NCBI GenBank assembly: GCA_040386155.1
Contig: JAZKFZ010000003.1
Location: 496,001 to 560,000 of the forward strand
Origin: M0103 sp040386155
GTDB taxonomy: Bacteria; Bacteroidota; Bacteroidia; Flavobacteriales_D; Crocinitomicaceae
DNA length: 64,000 nucleotides
Reading direction: 5' to 3'
In this document: positions 54,801 to 61,764 of the stretch, piece by piece
Numbering within the stretch: the first letter of the stretch is position 1
Layout: each line of letters starts with the position of its first letter
Notes under the pieces: generated by a model
The model's database searches: none
Told to the model about the DNA's origin: nothing
What the model saw: the letters and a program-made list of their open reading frames with translations, nothing else
Translations under genes and position numbers: made by a program

Positions 54801-57800
54801 GAAGCGCCAACACAAATTGCAACATCTGCTCCAGCATTAATTGGTGCAGAGGCACTGATTGTAACAATTACTTGATCAGTATTGACACAGCCTGCTGCCG
54901 AAGTTCCAGTAACAGTATATGTTTGCGTTGCCGCTGGCGTAGCTGTTGGATTTGCAATGTTTGTTGCACTAAGGCCTGTTGCAGGTGACCACGTATATGT
55001 TGCACCACCTGATGCTAACAATGGCGTACTTTGCGTTGGGCAAATAGCCACATCTGCACCTGCATTAATGGTTGGTAATGGATTGATGGTAACGATAACT
55101 TGATCTGTATTCACACATCCCGCTGCTGAAGTACCTGAAACTGTATAAGTTTGAGTTGCTGCCGGAGTTGCAGTTGGATTGGCAATATTCGTTGCACTTA
55201 ATCCAGTTGCTGGTGACCATGTATACGTAGATCCACCAGAAGCAGATAAAGGTGTTGATGCTCCAATACAAATAGCAACATCTGCTCCAGCATTGATAGT
55301 AGGCAAAGGACTTATTGTAACAATTACTTGATCTGTATTTACACATCCTGCTGCTGAAGTTCCAGATACAGTATAGGTTTGAGTGGCTGCTGGTGTTGCA
55401 GTTGGGTTTGCAATGTTTGTTGCACTTAGGCCTGTTGCTGGTGACCATGTGTATGTTGAACCGCCTGATGCTAACAATGGCGTACTTTGCGTTGGGCAAA
55501 TAGCCACATCTGCACCTGCATTAATGGTTGGTAATGGATTGATGGTAACGATAACTTGATCTGTATTCACACATCCCGCTGCTGAAGTACCTGAAACTGT
55601 ATAAGTTTGAGTTGCTGCCGGAGTTGCAGTTGGATTGGCAATATTCGTTGCACTTAATCCAGTTGCTGGTGACCAAGTATATGTTGCGCCGCCAGTTGCT
55701 AATAAAGGTGTGCTCTGTGTTGGGCAAATAGCGACATCTGCTCCTGCATTAATTGTTGGCAATGGATTGATGGTAACGACAACTTGATCTGTATTTACAC
55801 AACCTGCTGCTGAAGTACCTGAAACTGTATAAGTTTGAGTTGCTGCCGGAGTTGCAGTTGGATTGGCAATATTCGTTGCACTTAATCCAGTTGCTGGTGA
55901 CCATGTATACGTAGATCCACCAGAAGCAGATAAAGGTGTTGATGCTCCAATACAAATAGCAACATCTGCTCCAGCATTGATAGTAGGCAAAGGACTTATT
56001 GTAACAATTACTTGATCTGTATTTACACATCCTGCTGCTGAAGTTCCAGATACAGTATAGGTTTGAGTGGCTGCTGGTGTTGCAGTTGGGTTTGCAATGT
56101 TTGTTGCACTTAGGCCTGTTGCTGGTGACCATGTGTATGTTGAACCGCCTGATGCTAACAATGGCGTACTTTGCGTTGGGCAAATAGCCACATCTGCACC
56201 TGCATTAATGGTTGGTAATGGATTGATGGTAACGATAACTTGATCTGTATTCACACATCCCGCTGCTGAAGTACCTGAAACTGTATAAGTTTGAGTTGCT
56301 GCCGGAGTTGCAGTTGGATTGGCAATATTCGTTGCACTTAATCCAGTTGCTGGTGACCAAGTATATGTTGCGCCGCCAGTTGCTAATAAAGGTGTGCTCT
56401 GTGTTGGGCAAATAGCGACATCTGCTCCTGCATTAATTGTTGGCAATGGATTGATGGTAACGACAACTTGATCTGTATTTACACAACCTGCTGCTGAAGT
56501 ACCTGAAACTGTATAAGTTTGAGTTGCTGCCGGAGTTGCAGTTGGATTGGCAATATTCGTTGCACTTAATCCAGTTGCTGGTGACCATGTATACGTAGAT
56601 CCACCAGAAGCAGATAAAGGTGTTGATGCTCCAATACAAATAGCAACATCTGCTCCAGCATTGATAGTAGGCAAAGGACTTATTGTAACAATTACTTGAT
56701 CTGTATTTACACATCCTGCTGCTGAAGTTCCAGATACAGTATAGGTTTGAGTGGCTGCTGGTGTTGCAGTTGGGTTTGCAATGTTTGTTGCACTTAGGCC
56801 TGTTGCTGGCGACCATGTGTACGTAGATCCACCAGAAGCCGATAAAGGTGCTGATTGTCCAGGACATCTTGTTACATCTGCTCCAGCATTGATTGTAGGT
56901 AAAGGATTGATGGTAACGATAACTTGATCTGTATTGACACATCCTGCGACTGAAGTTCCAGAAACAGTATACGTTTGCGTTGCCGCTGGCGTAGCTGTTG
57001 GATTTGCAATGTTTGTTGCACTTAGTCCAGTTGCTGGTGACCAGGTATAGGTTGATCCTCCTGATGCGCTCAATGGTGCTGATTGTCCAGCACATCGAGC
57101 AACGTCTGCTCCAGCATTAATAGTTGGCAACGGATTGACAGTAACACACACGAAATTCGAAGTGACAGCTGGTCCACACCCACTCACTACCGCTCGGTAA
57201 CATGTATTTGTTGTGACACCAGTTGCTGTATAAGTTGCTGAAGTTGCTCCGGCAATATTTGTATAAGTACCTCCACTTGTGGGAGATTGTTGCCATTGAA
57301 TATTTCCTGTAGATCCAGTTAAGGTTAATGGCACATTTCCAGAACCACAAATTGCTGTAACTGATGAGCTTGCAGTACCTGCAACATTCGCATTGCTCAC
57401 TACAATAGTGGTGCTAGATGCTGCATTACAAGGTGCTGAACCAATAGAGTAATTTATGGTATGCGTTCCAACCCCTGCAGTTGCAGGATTAAACAAACCT
57501 GAGGAAGAAACACCTGGACCTGTCCAAGTACCTCCCATATCCACCGCGTTTAGTTGAACAGCCGCTGCAGTTGAGCAAAATGGTCCAACCGCTGTGATTG
57601 CAGGATTGGGAGGTCCTGTTTGAGCACTTCCAGCAGTTCCACTCAATTGTATTGTAAAATTGGTTTGTGTATTAGACCAATCCTCCACTAAAATCATTAA
57701 CACGTCACCCACTTGCACTGCTGGTGCAGGAACCTCTGATGTACAACCTGGAAAAGTTGAACCAAATTCGGCACAACCATCTGAGAAATCAGCATAATTA

Positions 57801-58504
57801 CAAATCAACTCCGTACCAATAGAAAGTGATGGACATGGAGCTCCAAGTGAACTCGTGATATCAAACACCGAAACATCTAAAAATCCAGTTGTATTTGCGT
57901 CAACCAACATATTTAAATTTCCTGCTCCTGTGATGTATAAGATGATGTACCCATAATTCGGTGCTGCTTGTCCATTCCAGAAATTCAAACAAGAAGAAGG
58001 ATTTGGCGAGCCTGGCGCAAATGTGAAAGGTCCTGCAACACCTGGTGTACAAATTGAAGTGTTAGTGTTACATCCACCACCACCGCCACCGCCGCCACCG
58101 CTGCCAGATACAGTAGTGATTGTGCCAGTTAAGCACGTTGAAGCATCTCCACAACCACCACAATTTACAGAATAGTGAACATAATACGTACCTGATGTTG
58201 GCGCTACAAATGTTGTGGAACCTGTGCCAAATGAAACCACTGGTCCAGCAGGTGTACCACTGTGCACCGTAACGCATCCTGAAGTGCTTGTTGCAGTATA
58301 AGTAGTTCCTGCCACAATTCCAAAAACTGTACTGTATTCCCCTGCAAATGCACAGGTCGTTAATGTTACGCTAGTACCGTTCACTGTTGATGCCGTACCG
58401 CTACCAAAAGCAGTTAATTCTGTACATTGGGAATGAGCAAAATTGGTGAAAATTACTCCAAAAATCACCAGAAAGATTTGGAGTGAAAATTTATTATTTT
58501 TCAT
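48866..58504 (-). CDS. Giant secreted repeat protein with gliding-motility-type (CHU_C) T9SS C-terminus
   Basis: About 3,212 residues from the ATG at 58504 (an upstream TTG at 58519 would add five). Order: signal peptide (to about residue 26), an N-terminal Ig/cysteine-rich region with a poly-Gly linker (about 130-145), a beta-sandwich region to 457, 29 tandem 76-residue Ig/PKD-like units (458-2660), four divergent 71-72-residue units (2661-2945), one or two PKD domains (about 2946-3115, ending in FGDDSPASQTVNP-type sequence), and a C-terminal CHU_C/type B sorting domain with YYIPNTFTPDDDQFNP and FNRWGEIVF. It is exported by the T9SS and probably acts as an adhesin or gliding-surface protein, as SprB-type proteins do; the function itself is inferred. 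Each unit holds a conserved Cys in VAIC and one in AGC, likely forming a disulphide. Confidence 0.9.
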   Translation of the reverse strand: MKNNKFSLQIFLVIFGVIFTNFAHSQCTELTAFGSGTASTVNGTSVTLTTCAFAGEYSTVFGIVAGTTYTATSTSGCVTVHSGTPAGPVVSFGTGSTTFVAPTSGTYYVHYSVNCGGCGDASTCLTGTITTVSGSGGGGGGGGGCNTNTSICTPGVAGPFTFAPGSPNPSSCLNFWNGQAAPNYGYIILYITGAGNLNMLVDANTTGFLDVSVFDITSSLGAPCPSLSIGTELICNYADFSDGCAEFGSTFPGCTSEVPAPAVQVGDVLMILVEDWSNTQTNFTIQLSGTAGSAQTGPPNPAITAVGPFCSTAAAVQLNAVDMGGTWTGPGVSSSGLFNPATAGVGTHTINYSIGSAPCNAASSTTIVVSNANVAGTASSSVTAICGSGNVPLTLTGSTGNIQWQQSPTSGGTYTNIAGATSATYTATGVTTNTCYRAVVSGCGPAVTSNFVCVTVNPLPTINAGADVARCAGQSAPLSASGGSTYTWSPATGLSATNIANPTATPAATQTYTVSGTSVAGCVNTDQVIVTINPLPTINAGADVTRCPGQSAPLSASGGSTYTWSPATGLSATNIANPTATPAATQTYTVSGTSAAGCVNTDQVIVTISPLPTINAGADVAICIGASTPLSASGGSTYTWSPATGLSATNIANPTATPAATQTYTVSGTSAAGCVNTDQVVVTINPLPTINAGADVAICPTQSTPLLATGGATYTWSPATGLSATNIANPTATPAATQTYTVSGTSAAGCVNTDQVIVTINPLPTINAGADVAICPTQSTPLLASGGSTYTWSPATGLSATNIANPTATPAATQTYTVSGTSAAGCVNTDQVIVTISPLPTINAGADVAICIGASTPLSASGGSTYTWSPATGLSATNIANPTATPAATQTYTVSGTSAAGCVNTDQVVVTINPLPTINAGADVAICPTQSTPLLATGGATYTWSPATGLSATNIANPTATPAATQTYTVSGTSAAGCVNTDQVIVTINPLPTINAGADVAICPTQSTPLLASGGSTYTWSPATGLSATNIANPTATPAATQTYTVSGTSAAGCVNTDQVIVTISPLPTINAGADVAICIGASTPLSASGGSTYTWSPATGLSATNIANPTATPAATQTYTVSGTSAAGCVNTDQVIVTINPLPTINAGADVAICPTQSTPLLASGGATYTWSPATGLSATNIANPTATPAATQTYTVTGTSAAGCVNTDQVIVTISASAPINAGADVAICVGASTSLLASGGATYTWSPATGLSATSGSSVTANPSITTTYTVNGTTASGCTGSDQVIVTVNPLPAINAGTDVAICIGASTPLSASGASTYTWSPATGLSATNIANPTATPAATQTYTVSGTSAAGCVNTDQVIVTINPLPTINAGADVSICPTQSTPLLASGGATYTWSPATGLSATNIANPTATPAATQTYTVSGTSAAGCVSTDQVVVTVNAVAAINAGADVAICVGASTSLLASGGATYTWSPATGLSATNIANPTATPATTQTYTVSGTTASGCVGTDQVIVTVNPLPIINAGTDVAICIGASTPLSASGASTYTWSPATGLSATNIANPTATPAATQTYTVSGTSAAGCVNTDQVIVTINPLPTINAGADVSICPTQSTPLLASGGATYTWSPATGLSATNIANPTATPAATQTYTVSGTSAAGCVSTDQVVVTVNAVAAINAGADVAICVGASTSLLASGGATYTWSPATGLSATSGSSVTANPSITTTYTVNGTTASGCTGSDQVIVTVNPLPAINAGTDVAICIGASTPLSASGASTYTWSPATGLSATNIANPTATPAATQTYTVSGTSAAGCVNTDQVIVTINPLPTINAGADVSICPTQSTPLLASGGATYTWSPATGLSATNIANPTATPAATQTYTVSGTSAAGCVSTDQVVVTVNAVAAINAGADVAICVGASTSLLASGGATYTWSPATGLSATNIANPTATPATTQTYTVSGTTASGCVGTDQVIVTVNPLPIINAGTDVAICIGASTPLSASGASTYTWSPATGLSATNIANPTATPVATQTYTVSGTSAAGCVNTDQVIVTINPLPVIDAGLDVAICPTQSTPLLASGGATYTWSPATGLSATNIANPTATPAATQTYTVSGTSAAGCVSTDQVVVTVNAVAAINAGADVAICVGASTSLLASGGATYTWSPATGLSATNIANPTATPATTQTYTVSGTTASGCVGTDQVIVTINPLPVIDAGLDVAICPTQSTPLLATGGATYAWSPATGLSATNIANPTATPAATQTYTVSGTSAAGCVNTDQVIVTINPLPVIDAGLDVAICPTQSTPLLATGGATYAWSPATGLSATNIANPTATPAATQTYTVSGTSAAGCVNTDQVIVTINPLPVIDAGLDVAICPTQSTPLLASGGATYTWSPATGLSATNIANPTATPAATQTYTVSGTSAAGCVSTDQVVVTVNAVAAINAGADVAICVGASTSLLASGGATYTWSPATGLSATNIANPTATPATTQTYTVSGTTASGCVGTDQVIVTVNPLPTINAGTDVAICIGASTPLSASGGSTYTWSPATGLSATNIANPTATPVATQTYTVSGTSAAGCVSSDQVVVTVNPLPTINAGADAAICIGNSTTLGATGGTTYTWSPATGLSATNIANPTANPVVSTTYTVSGTSLGCVASDQVIVTVNGNAPINAGLDVAICQGASSILTASGGMTYTWDNGLGNGNGVSITPLSSTTYNVVGTDVNGCTGTDAITVTINNNPIVNAGVDQAFCPGSQVTLNGNGASTYSWNLGVNDGVAFTVPAVTTTYTVTGTSAQGCIGTDDVVVTINPNPIVSAGIDQTVCLGSQVTLIGGGASTYTWNYGITDGVAFTPAVGTLTYTATGTSIDGCIGTDDVVVTVNPNPTVNAGVDQSICEGTSVTLNGSGASTYTWTNGVLNGVAFSPSVGIINYTVTGTDANGCINTDVATVTVNANPVVSFNADVVQGCTPLVVTLTNTSTGNLSACSWTTSNGMTANSCGPVTMTFNDGGLFDVTLVTTSADGCVGSLTMNNYIYTEDAPIAAFTANPPSVSTIFPEIQFLNNSVGAVDYSWTFGDDSPASQTVNPIHMFPDDEDGSYEVVLVATSSLGCVDTASFVITTIEELIYYIPNTFTPDDDQFNPTFLPIFTSGFDPFDYELLIFNRWGEIVFESHDHEVGWDGTYGVDHSIPCQEGTYTYKVEFKKSINDARKIVTGHVNLLK
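48869..49153 (-). other. CHU_C / T9SS type B sorting domain of the giant protein
   Basis: The final ~95 residues run from YYIPNTFTPDDD to GHVNLLK, with FNRWGEIVF and VGWDGTY in the order typical of gliding motility-associated C-terminal domains. Confidence 0.9.
49670..50524 (-). repeat. Four divergent repeat units at the C-terminal side of the array
   Basis: Units 30-33 (72, 71, 71 and 71 residues) retain the NAG-D opening, the first Cys, a TYTW or TYSW element and a final C-x-x-TD-x3-TV stretch, but lack the WSPATGLSATNIANPTA loop. They are far less alike than the core units. Confidence 0.85.
50525..57133 (-). repeat. Core tandem array: 29 units of 228 nt (76 codons)
   Basis: 6,609 bases equal 28 units of 228 nt plus one of 225 nt. 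The typical unit opens with PLPTINAGADVAIC, has a TYTWSPATGLSA centre, a variable loop (NIANPTA or SGSSVTA) and ends in AGCVNTDQVIVTIN. Units fall into subtypes (for example PTQSTPLLA, IGASTPLSA, VGASTSLLA), and these recur in order at 684-nt and 1,368-nt periods. Confidence 0.95.
58073..58110 (-). repeat. Poly-glycine codon microsatellite in the giant protein
   Basis: On the coding strand a run of GGT/GGC codons encodes nine consecutive Gly within GSGGGGG-type sequence. It probably forms a flexible linker and is a likely site of codon-length variation. Confidence 0.8.
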
Positions 58505-58524
58505 AAGTAGTAGTTGCAAAAGGT

Positions 58525-58875
58525 TTAATGATAGCTGCGAATAAGTTCTTCCAAATAGGAAATGTAATTATGAAATTCACCAGGATAATTAGTAAACCAA
58601 TTTTGAATCAATGATTCTTTTACTTCTTGGGAAATGTAAGGACCTTCGATGGTACTCTTTTCCGGAAAATGAACTGCTAGCTCTTGTTTTTTATGCTCAA
58701 TCTGAGGCATAATCTCAGTCACAAGTACATTTTTTTCAACGGGAATCTTAAATAAATAACTTTCGAGCGTTAAATAGCGAGTAAGATTAATTTCCTCAAC
58801 TGAATTTTGGGAATAGAGAACGGTAGTAGAAAGTAATGAGCAAACGATTGAAATAGATAGTATCAATTTTTTCAT
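58525..58875 (-). CDS. Small secreted protein upstream of the giant adhesin
   Basis: A 116-residue protein with a signal peptide (MKKLILSISIVCSLLSTTVLYSQ). The mature 93 residues are polar with a long helical stretch (LVTEIMPQIEHKKQELAVHFPE) and end in a helix (YISYLEELIRSYH). I recognise no family. Its stop is 20 bases before the adhesin ATG on the same strand with no terminator between, so both are on one mRNA. A role in export, folding or attachment of the adhesin is possible but not shown. A near-match -7 box (TATATTTA) is about 50 bases upstream. Confidence 0.7.
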   Translation of the reverse strand: MKKLILSISIVCSLLSTTVLYSQNSVEEINLTRYLTLESYLFKIPVEKNVLVTEIMPQIEHKKQELAVHFPEKSTIEGPYISQEVKESLIQNWFTNYPGEFHNYISYLEELIRSYH

Positions 58876-59004
58876 TGTAGAAGTTGTTTTATAGTTAATT
58901 AGCAGTTAACGAACTAATTCGATAACGTAAATATAAAACATTGGTTGCCAATGAAAAAGAAAAAAAGAAAGAGTTTTCTATTTTGTTAATAAATTATTAA
59001 GCTA

Positions 59005-59907
59005 TTAAAACGAAACCCAGTCGATATCCTTTTTTAATAAACGTAATGATTCACTTTCTTGAGAATGATCTTCGAGGACTTGTCCATACTCCCACTTCGC
59101 CATTGGAGGCAAACTCATTAAAATTGATTCTGTTCTGCCACCAGAGAGTAATCCAAATTTGGTTCCTCTATCGTGCACTAAATTGAATTCAACATATCGA
59201 CCTCTGCGGATACTTTGCCATGCAGAATGACTTTCCTTTACAGGTAGTTCTTTACCTGCATCGACTTGATGTTTATACAAAATTGGAAATAGTTCACCAA
59301 GTGCGATACAAAACTCGAGTAATTGATCCTTGGAAATTCCTGCTTCTACAGCGCTTAAATGATCAAAAAAGATACCTCCAACTCCTCTTGTTTCATTGCG
59401 ATGCACATTGAAGAAGTAATCATCTGCCCAAACTTTAAATTTGGGATAGAAAGCTGGATTGTATTGGTCACATACTTCTTTTAATGCTCGATGAAAATCT
59501 CCCGCTAACGAAGTATCAATGTAATGTGGCGTTAAATCGATTCCACCGCCAAACCAATATGATTTCCCATTGTCTAATTCAAAATACCGAACGTTCATGT
59601 GGATGATCGGAATATGTGGCGATGCTGCATGCAAAACGATGGAAACTCCTGTGGCAAAAAACACTTCACCGTCCAGCTGTAATTGTTTTTTCATTACATT
59701 ACTTACTGGTCCATGTACTTCTGAAAATGCAACGCCACCTTTTTCGATGATGTTTCCATCTATTAGTGTGCGGGTTCTACCTCCTCCACCTTCTTCTCTT
59801 TCCCACAAATCTTGTTGAAAAAGCGCTTTTCCATCCACCTTTTCTAATGCAACACAAATGTGATCTTGCAGTTCTCTGAATGAATTAGCAATTGAATTTT
59901 TATCCAT
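59005..59907 (-). CDS. hemF: Oxygen-dependent coproporphyrinogen III oxidase
   Basis: Decarboxylates coproporphyrinogen III to protoporphyrinogen IX with O2 in haem synthesis. At 300 residues it matches the bacterial family length. Characteristic blocks are present: GGGGRTRTLIDG near 40, the GGGIDLTPHY core near 120, HRNETRGVGGIFFDHL near 170, and the C-terminal RRGRYVEFNLVHDRGTKFG with GRTESILMSLPP. It is cytosolic and aerobic, so the organism uses oxygen-dependent haem synthesis. It lies one base after the LysM gene in the same operon. Confidence 0.96.
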   Translation of the reverse strand: MDKNSIANSFRELQDHICVALEKVDGKALFQQDLWEREEGGGGRTRTLIDGNIIEKGGVAFSEVHGPVSNVMKKQLQLDGEVFFATGVSIVLHAASPHIPIIHMNVRYFELDNGKSYWFGGGIDLTPHYIDTSLAGDFHRALKEVCDQYNPAFYPKFKVWADDYFFNVHRNETRGVGGIFFDHLSAVEAGISKDQLLEFCIALGELFPILYKHQVDAGKELPVKESHSAWQSIRRGRYVEFNLVHDRGTKFGLLSGGRTESILMSLPPMAKWEYGQVLEDHSQESESLRLLKKDIDWVSF

Positions 59908-59908
59908 T

Positions 59909-61666
59909 TTACTGTAAAATAGTTAGCCCACTTTCTATTTGAAAAATGTAACTCTTTTGATTTTCAAATCCACTTGTAGTGTTGATTTTCTTCATTTCAA
60001 AATCATTCATAAACATAGCATGCGATTGCTCATTCATCAGCAAATTACTTGCAAAGAAATAAACGACATCAAAACCGTGAACTGCTAATTTTGTCATATC
60101 AGATTTATATTCCATTCTAAATTGACGGTGCAATTGCTTCGTTTTTTCGTCTTCATAACTAAAGTTGGTTGGACTTGCGAAGCCGAACTTGTATTTTGCG
60201 CGTGCGACATTTAAATCATCAAAATCAACCCATTCCTTTGTGCCATACACTTGCACGCTTGTCGAGCTTGTCATCACTTTTGTAAGGGCAATATCAAACT
60301 TTGAAACTAACTTCTTACTGTCAGATGGAAAAACAATTATATTATTGATTCCTCGACGAACAAATGTTGTAAAATTGTCCATTTTAGCTTCAATAATTTT
60401 CGAACTTCCGCTTGCTAAATACGCTTCTCGAAAAGCATTGTAGCACACTTGATCTTTTTCCAAGCCAGAATTAACAAGAATTATTTGCTCGCCTTTGTGT
60501 TTACTTGCGACATGTTTTGCTAAACCATTCATCAATGTAAAATCTGAAGTTACAGACAAATACACGAACTGATTTGAATTTGCAATGGAAGTATTTGAAA
60601 ATACTGGGGACACAAAACGAATTCTATTTATTTTAGCCCAAATTGCTGCATATTCGTTTTGCGATGCCATGAGTGAGCCAAAAATTAAATCATAGCGCTT
60701 TAAATCTGGATTTTGCAGCAGACGAACCATCGACAATGAATCTGAACCACAATCTAAAACCGTCACTTCGGCTTTTAAACCAATTTCTTCTAGCGAATCG
60801 AGCGCTAATTTTGCTCCCATGTAAAAATCAGTAGCTACCCCAGCATATGGATTACTGTTCACATCATCTAATTTAAAAGGCAACATGATAGCAATCTTAT
60901 ACGTACTTTTTTTCGGAAACAATAATGTGGAATCTATCTTTCGATCTTCAACCTTGCTAGGAATTTCACGGATATCTATTTTATCTCTATTTTCCTTTGA
61001 AATAGGAATTTTCAATGTGGTACCAGGTGCGATTGTTGTGCTTTTTAAATTATTGATTTTTTGCAACTCCGCCACTGTTACCATGTACCTTTTTGAAAGA
61101 TTGTATAATGTCTCATCTTTTATCACGAGATGATTGATCACCGTGTCTTCCAATGAAAAAGCAGGCTTATTAACCGCTGGAACATCAATTTTCAACGTAT
61201 CTCTTTCCTGTGTAGTTGATGGAATCTTTTCTGTTGGTACAATTAGATTGATTTCAGATAAATTATCTGCAATGTGTTTTGGTATACCGGGAATAGTAAG
61301 TTTTTGCCCTATCATCACACCATTTTCAGCTGCTTTGTTATTGCTAATTAGAAAATCTACCGTAACACCGAAGTCGTTTGAAATTCTATAAAGCGTTTCT
61401 CCTTTTTTTACAGTATGAACATAGGTAACTAGAGGAATATCGAGCAATAATTTTTGGCCAATTTGCAAGCCATTTTTTACCGCTGGATTATCTTTCTCAA
61501 TCACCGAGGTAGAAACCCCATATTTACGCTCCAATTGCGACAAGGTATTGCCTTTTTCAACGAGGTAAACATAATACTTTTTACCCTTTACTTCTTCTGT
61601 ACCTTGGATTTGCGACCAAGCATTCGTTAAAAATAAAAAGGTACTTAGTAAAAAAACTATTCTCAT
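59909..61666 (-). CDS. LysM-repeat protein with periplasmic-binding-type C-terminal domain
   Basis: A 585-residue secreted protein (signal peptide MRIVFLLSTFLFLTNAWSQ). Three LysM peptidoglycan-binding modules occupy about 32-78 (VEKGNTLSQLERKYGVS), 82-128 (VKKGETLYRISNDFGVT) and 176-220 (VIKDETLYNLSKRYMVT). A linker leads to a domain from about 255 to 585 with the fold of the type I periplasmic-binding/receptor-ligand family: KIAIMLPFKLDD, YMGAKLALDSLEEIGL, LDCGSDSLSMVRLL and later LAVHGFDVVYFFASNLL. It would hold a ligand-sensing or assembly domain at the cell wall. Similar LysM/ABC-substrate-binding fusions occur in Bacteroidota, but the ligand is unknown. Confidence 0.88.
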   Translation of the reverse strand: MRIVFLLSTFLFLTNAWSQIQGTEEVKGKKYYVYLVEKGNTLSQLERKYGVSTSVIEKDNPAVKNGLQIGQKLLLDIPLVTYVHTVKKGETLYRISNDFGVTVDFLISNNKAAENGVMIGQKLTIPGIPKHIADNLSEINLIVPTEKIPSTTQERDTLKIDVPAVNKPAFSLEDTVINHLVIKDETLYNLSKRYMVTVAELQKINNLKSTTIAPGTTLKIPISKENRDKIDIREIPSKVEDRKIDSTLLFPKKSTYKIAIMLPFKLDDVNSNPYAGVATDFYMGAKLALDSLEEIGLKAEVTVLDCGSDSLSMVRLLQNPDLKRYDLIFGSLMASQNEYAAIWAKINRIRFVSPVFSNTSIANSNQFVYLSVTSDFTLMNGLAKHVASKHKGEQIILVNSGLEKDQVCYNAFREAYLASGSSKIIEAKMDNFTTFVRRGINNIIVFPSDSKKLVSKFDIALTKVMTSSTSVQVYGTKEWVDFDDLNVARAKYKFGFASPTNFSYEDEKTKQLHRQFRMEYKSDMTKLAVHGFDVVYFFASNLLMNEQSHAMFMNDFEMKKINTTSGFENQKSYIFQIESGLTILQ

Positions 61667-61715
61667 CGTGTTGTTTTTGTTCGTTGTGTTTTAGCAATAG
61701 TAATGCCAAAATGCA

Positions 61716-61753
61716 TTTACGATTTTCAAATCCGAAATCCGAAATCGTAAATC
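61716..61753. repeat. Short inverted repeat with CCGAAAT direct repeats between guaA and the LysM gene
   Basis: Arms ATTTACGATTT (61716-61726) and AAATCGTAAAT (61743-61753) enclose a core with two CCGAAAT copies. Similar TTACGATTT-rich spacers occur in other Bacteroidota, as far as I recall. Confidence 0.6.
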
Positions 61754-61764
61754 GTAATTTACTT

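Noticed and set aside
50811..55103. Ladder of plus-strand frames of 60-75 codons repeated every 228 or 684 nt opposite the giant protein
   Set aside because: They are antisense shadows: the repeat length is a multiple of three, so any open antisense frame recurs. They have no promoters and their composition mirrors the real gene.
55065..57095. Minus-strand frames of 144-220 codons rich in Cys, Ser, Asn and Tyr within the array
   Set aside because: Out-of-frame readings of the same repeats; the main frame runs through without a stop and encodes plausible domains.
50525..57133. CRISPR array
   Set aside because: The repeats are long coding units without unique spacers, and no cas genes are present.
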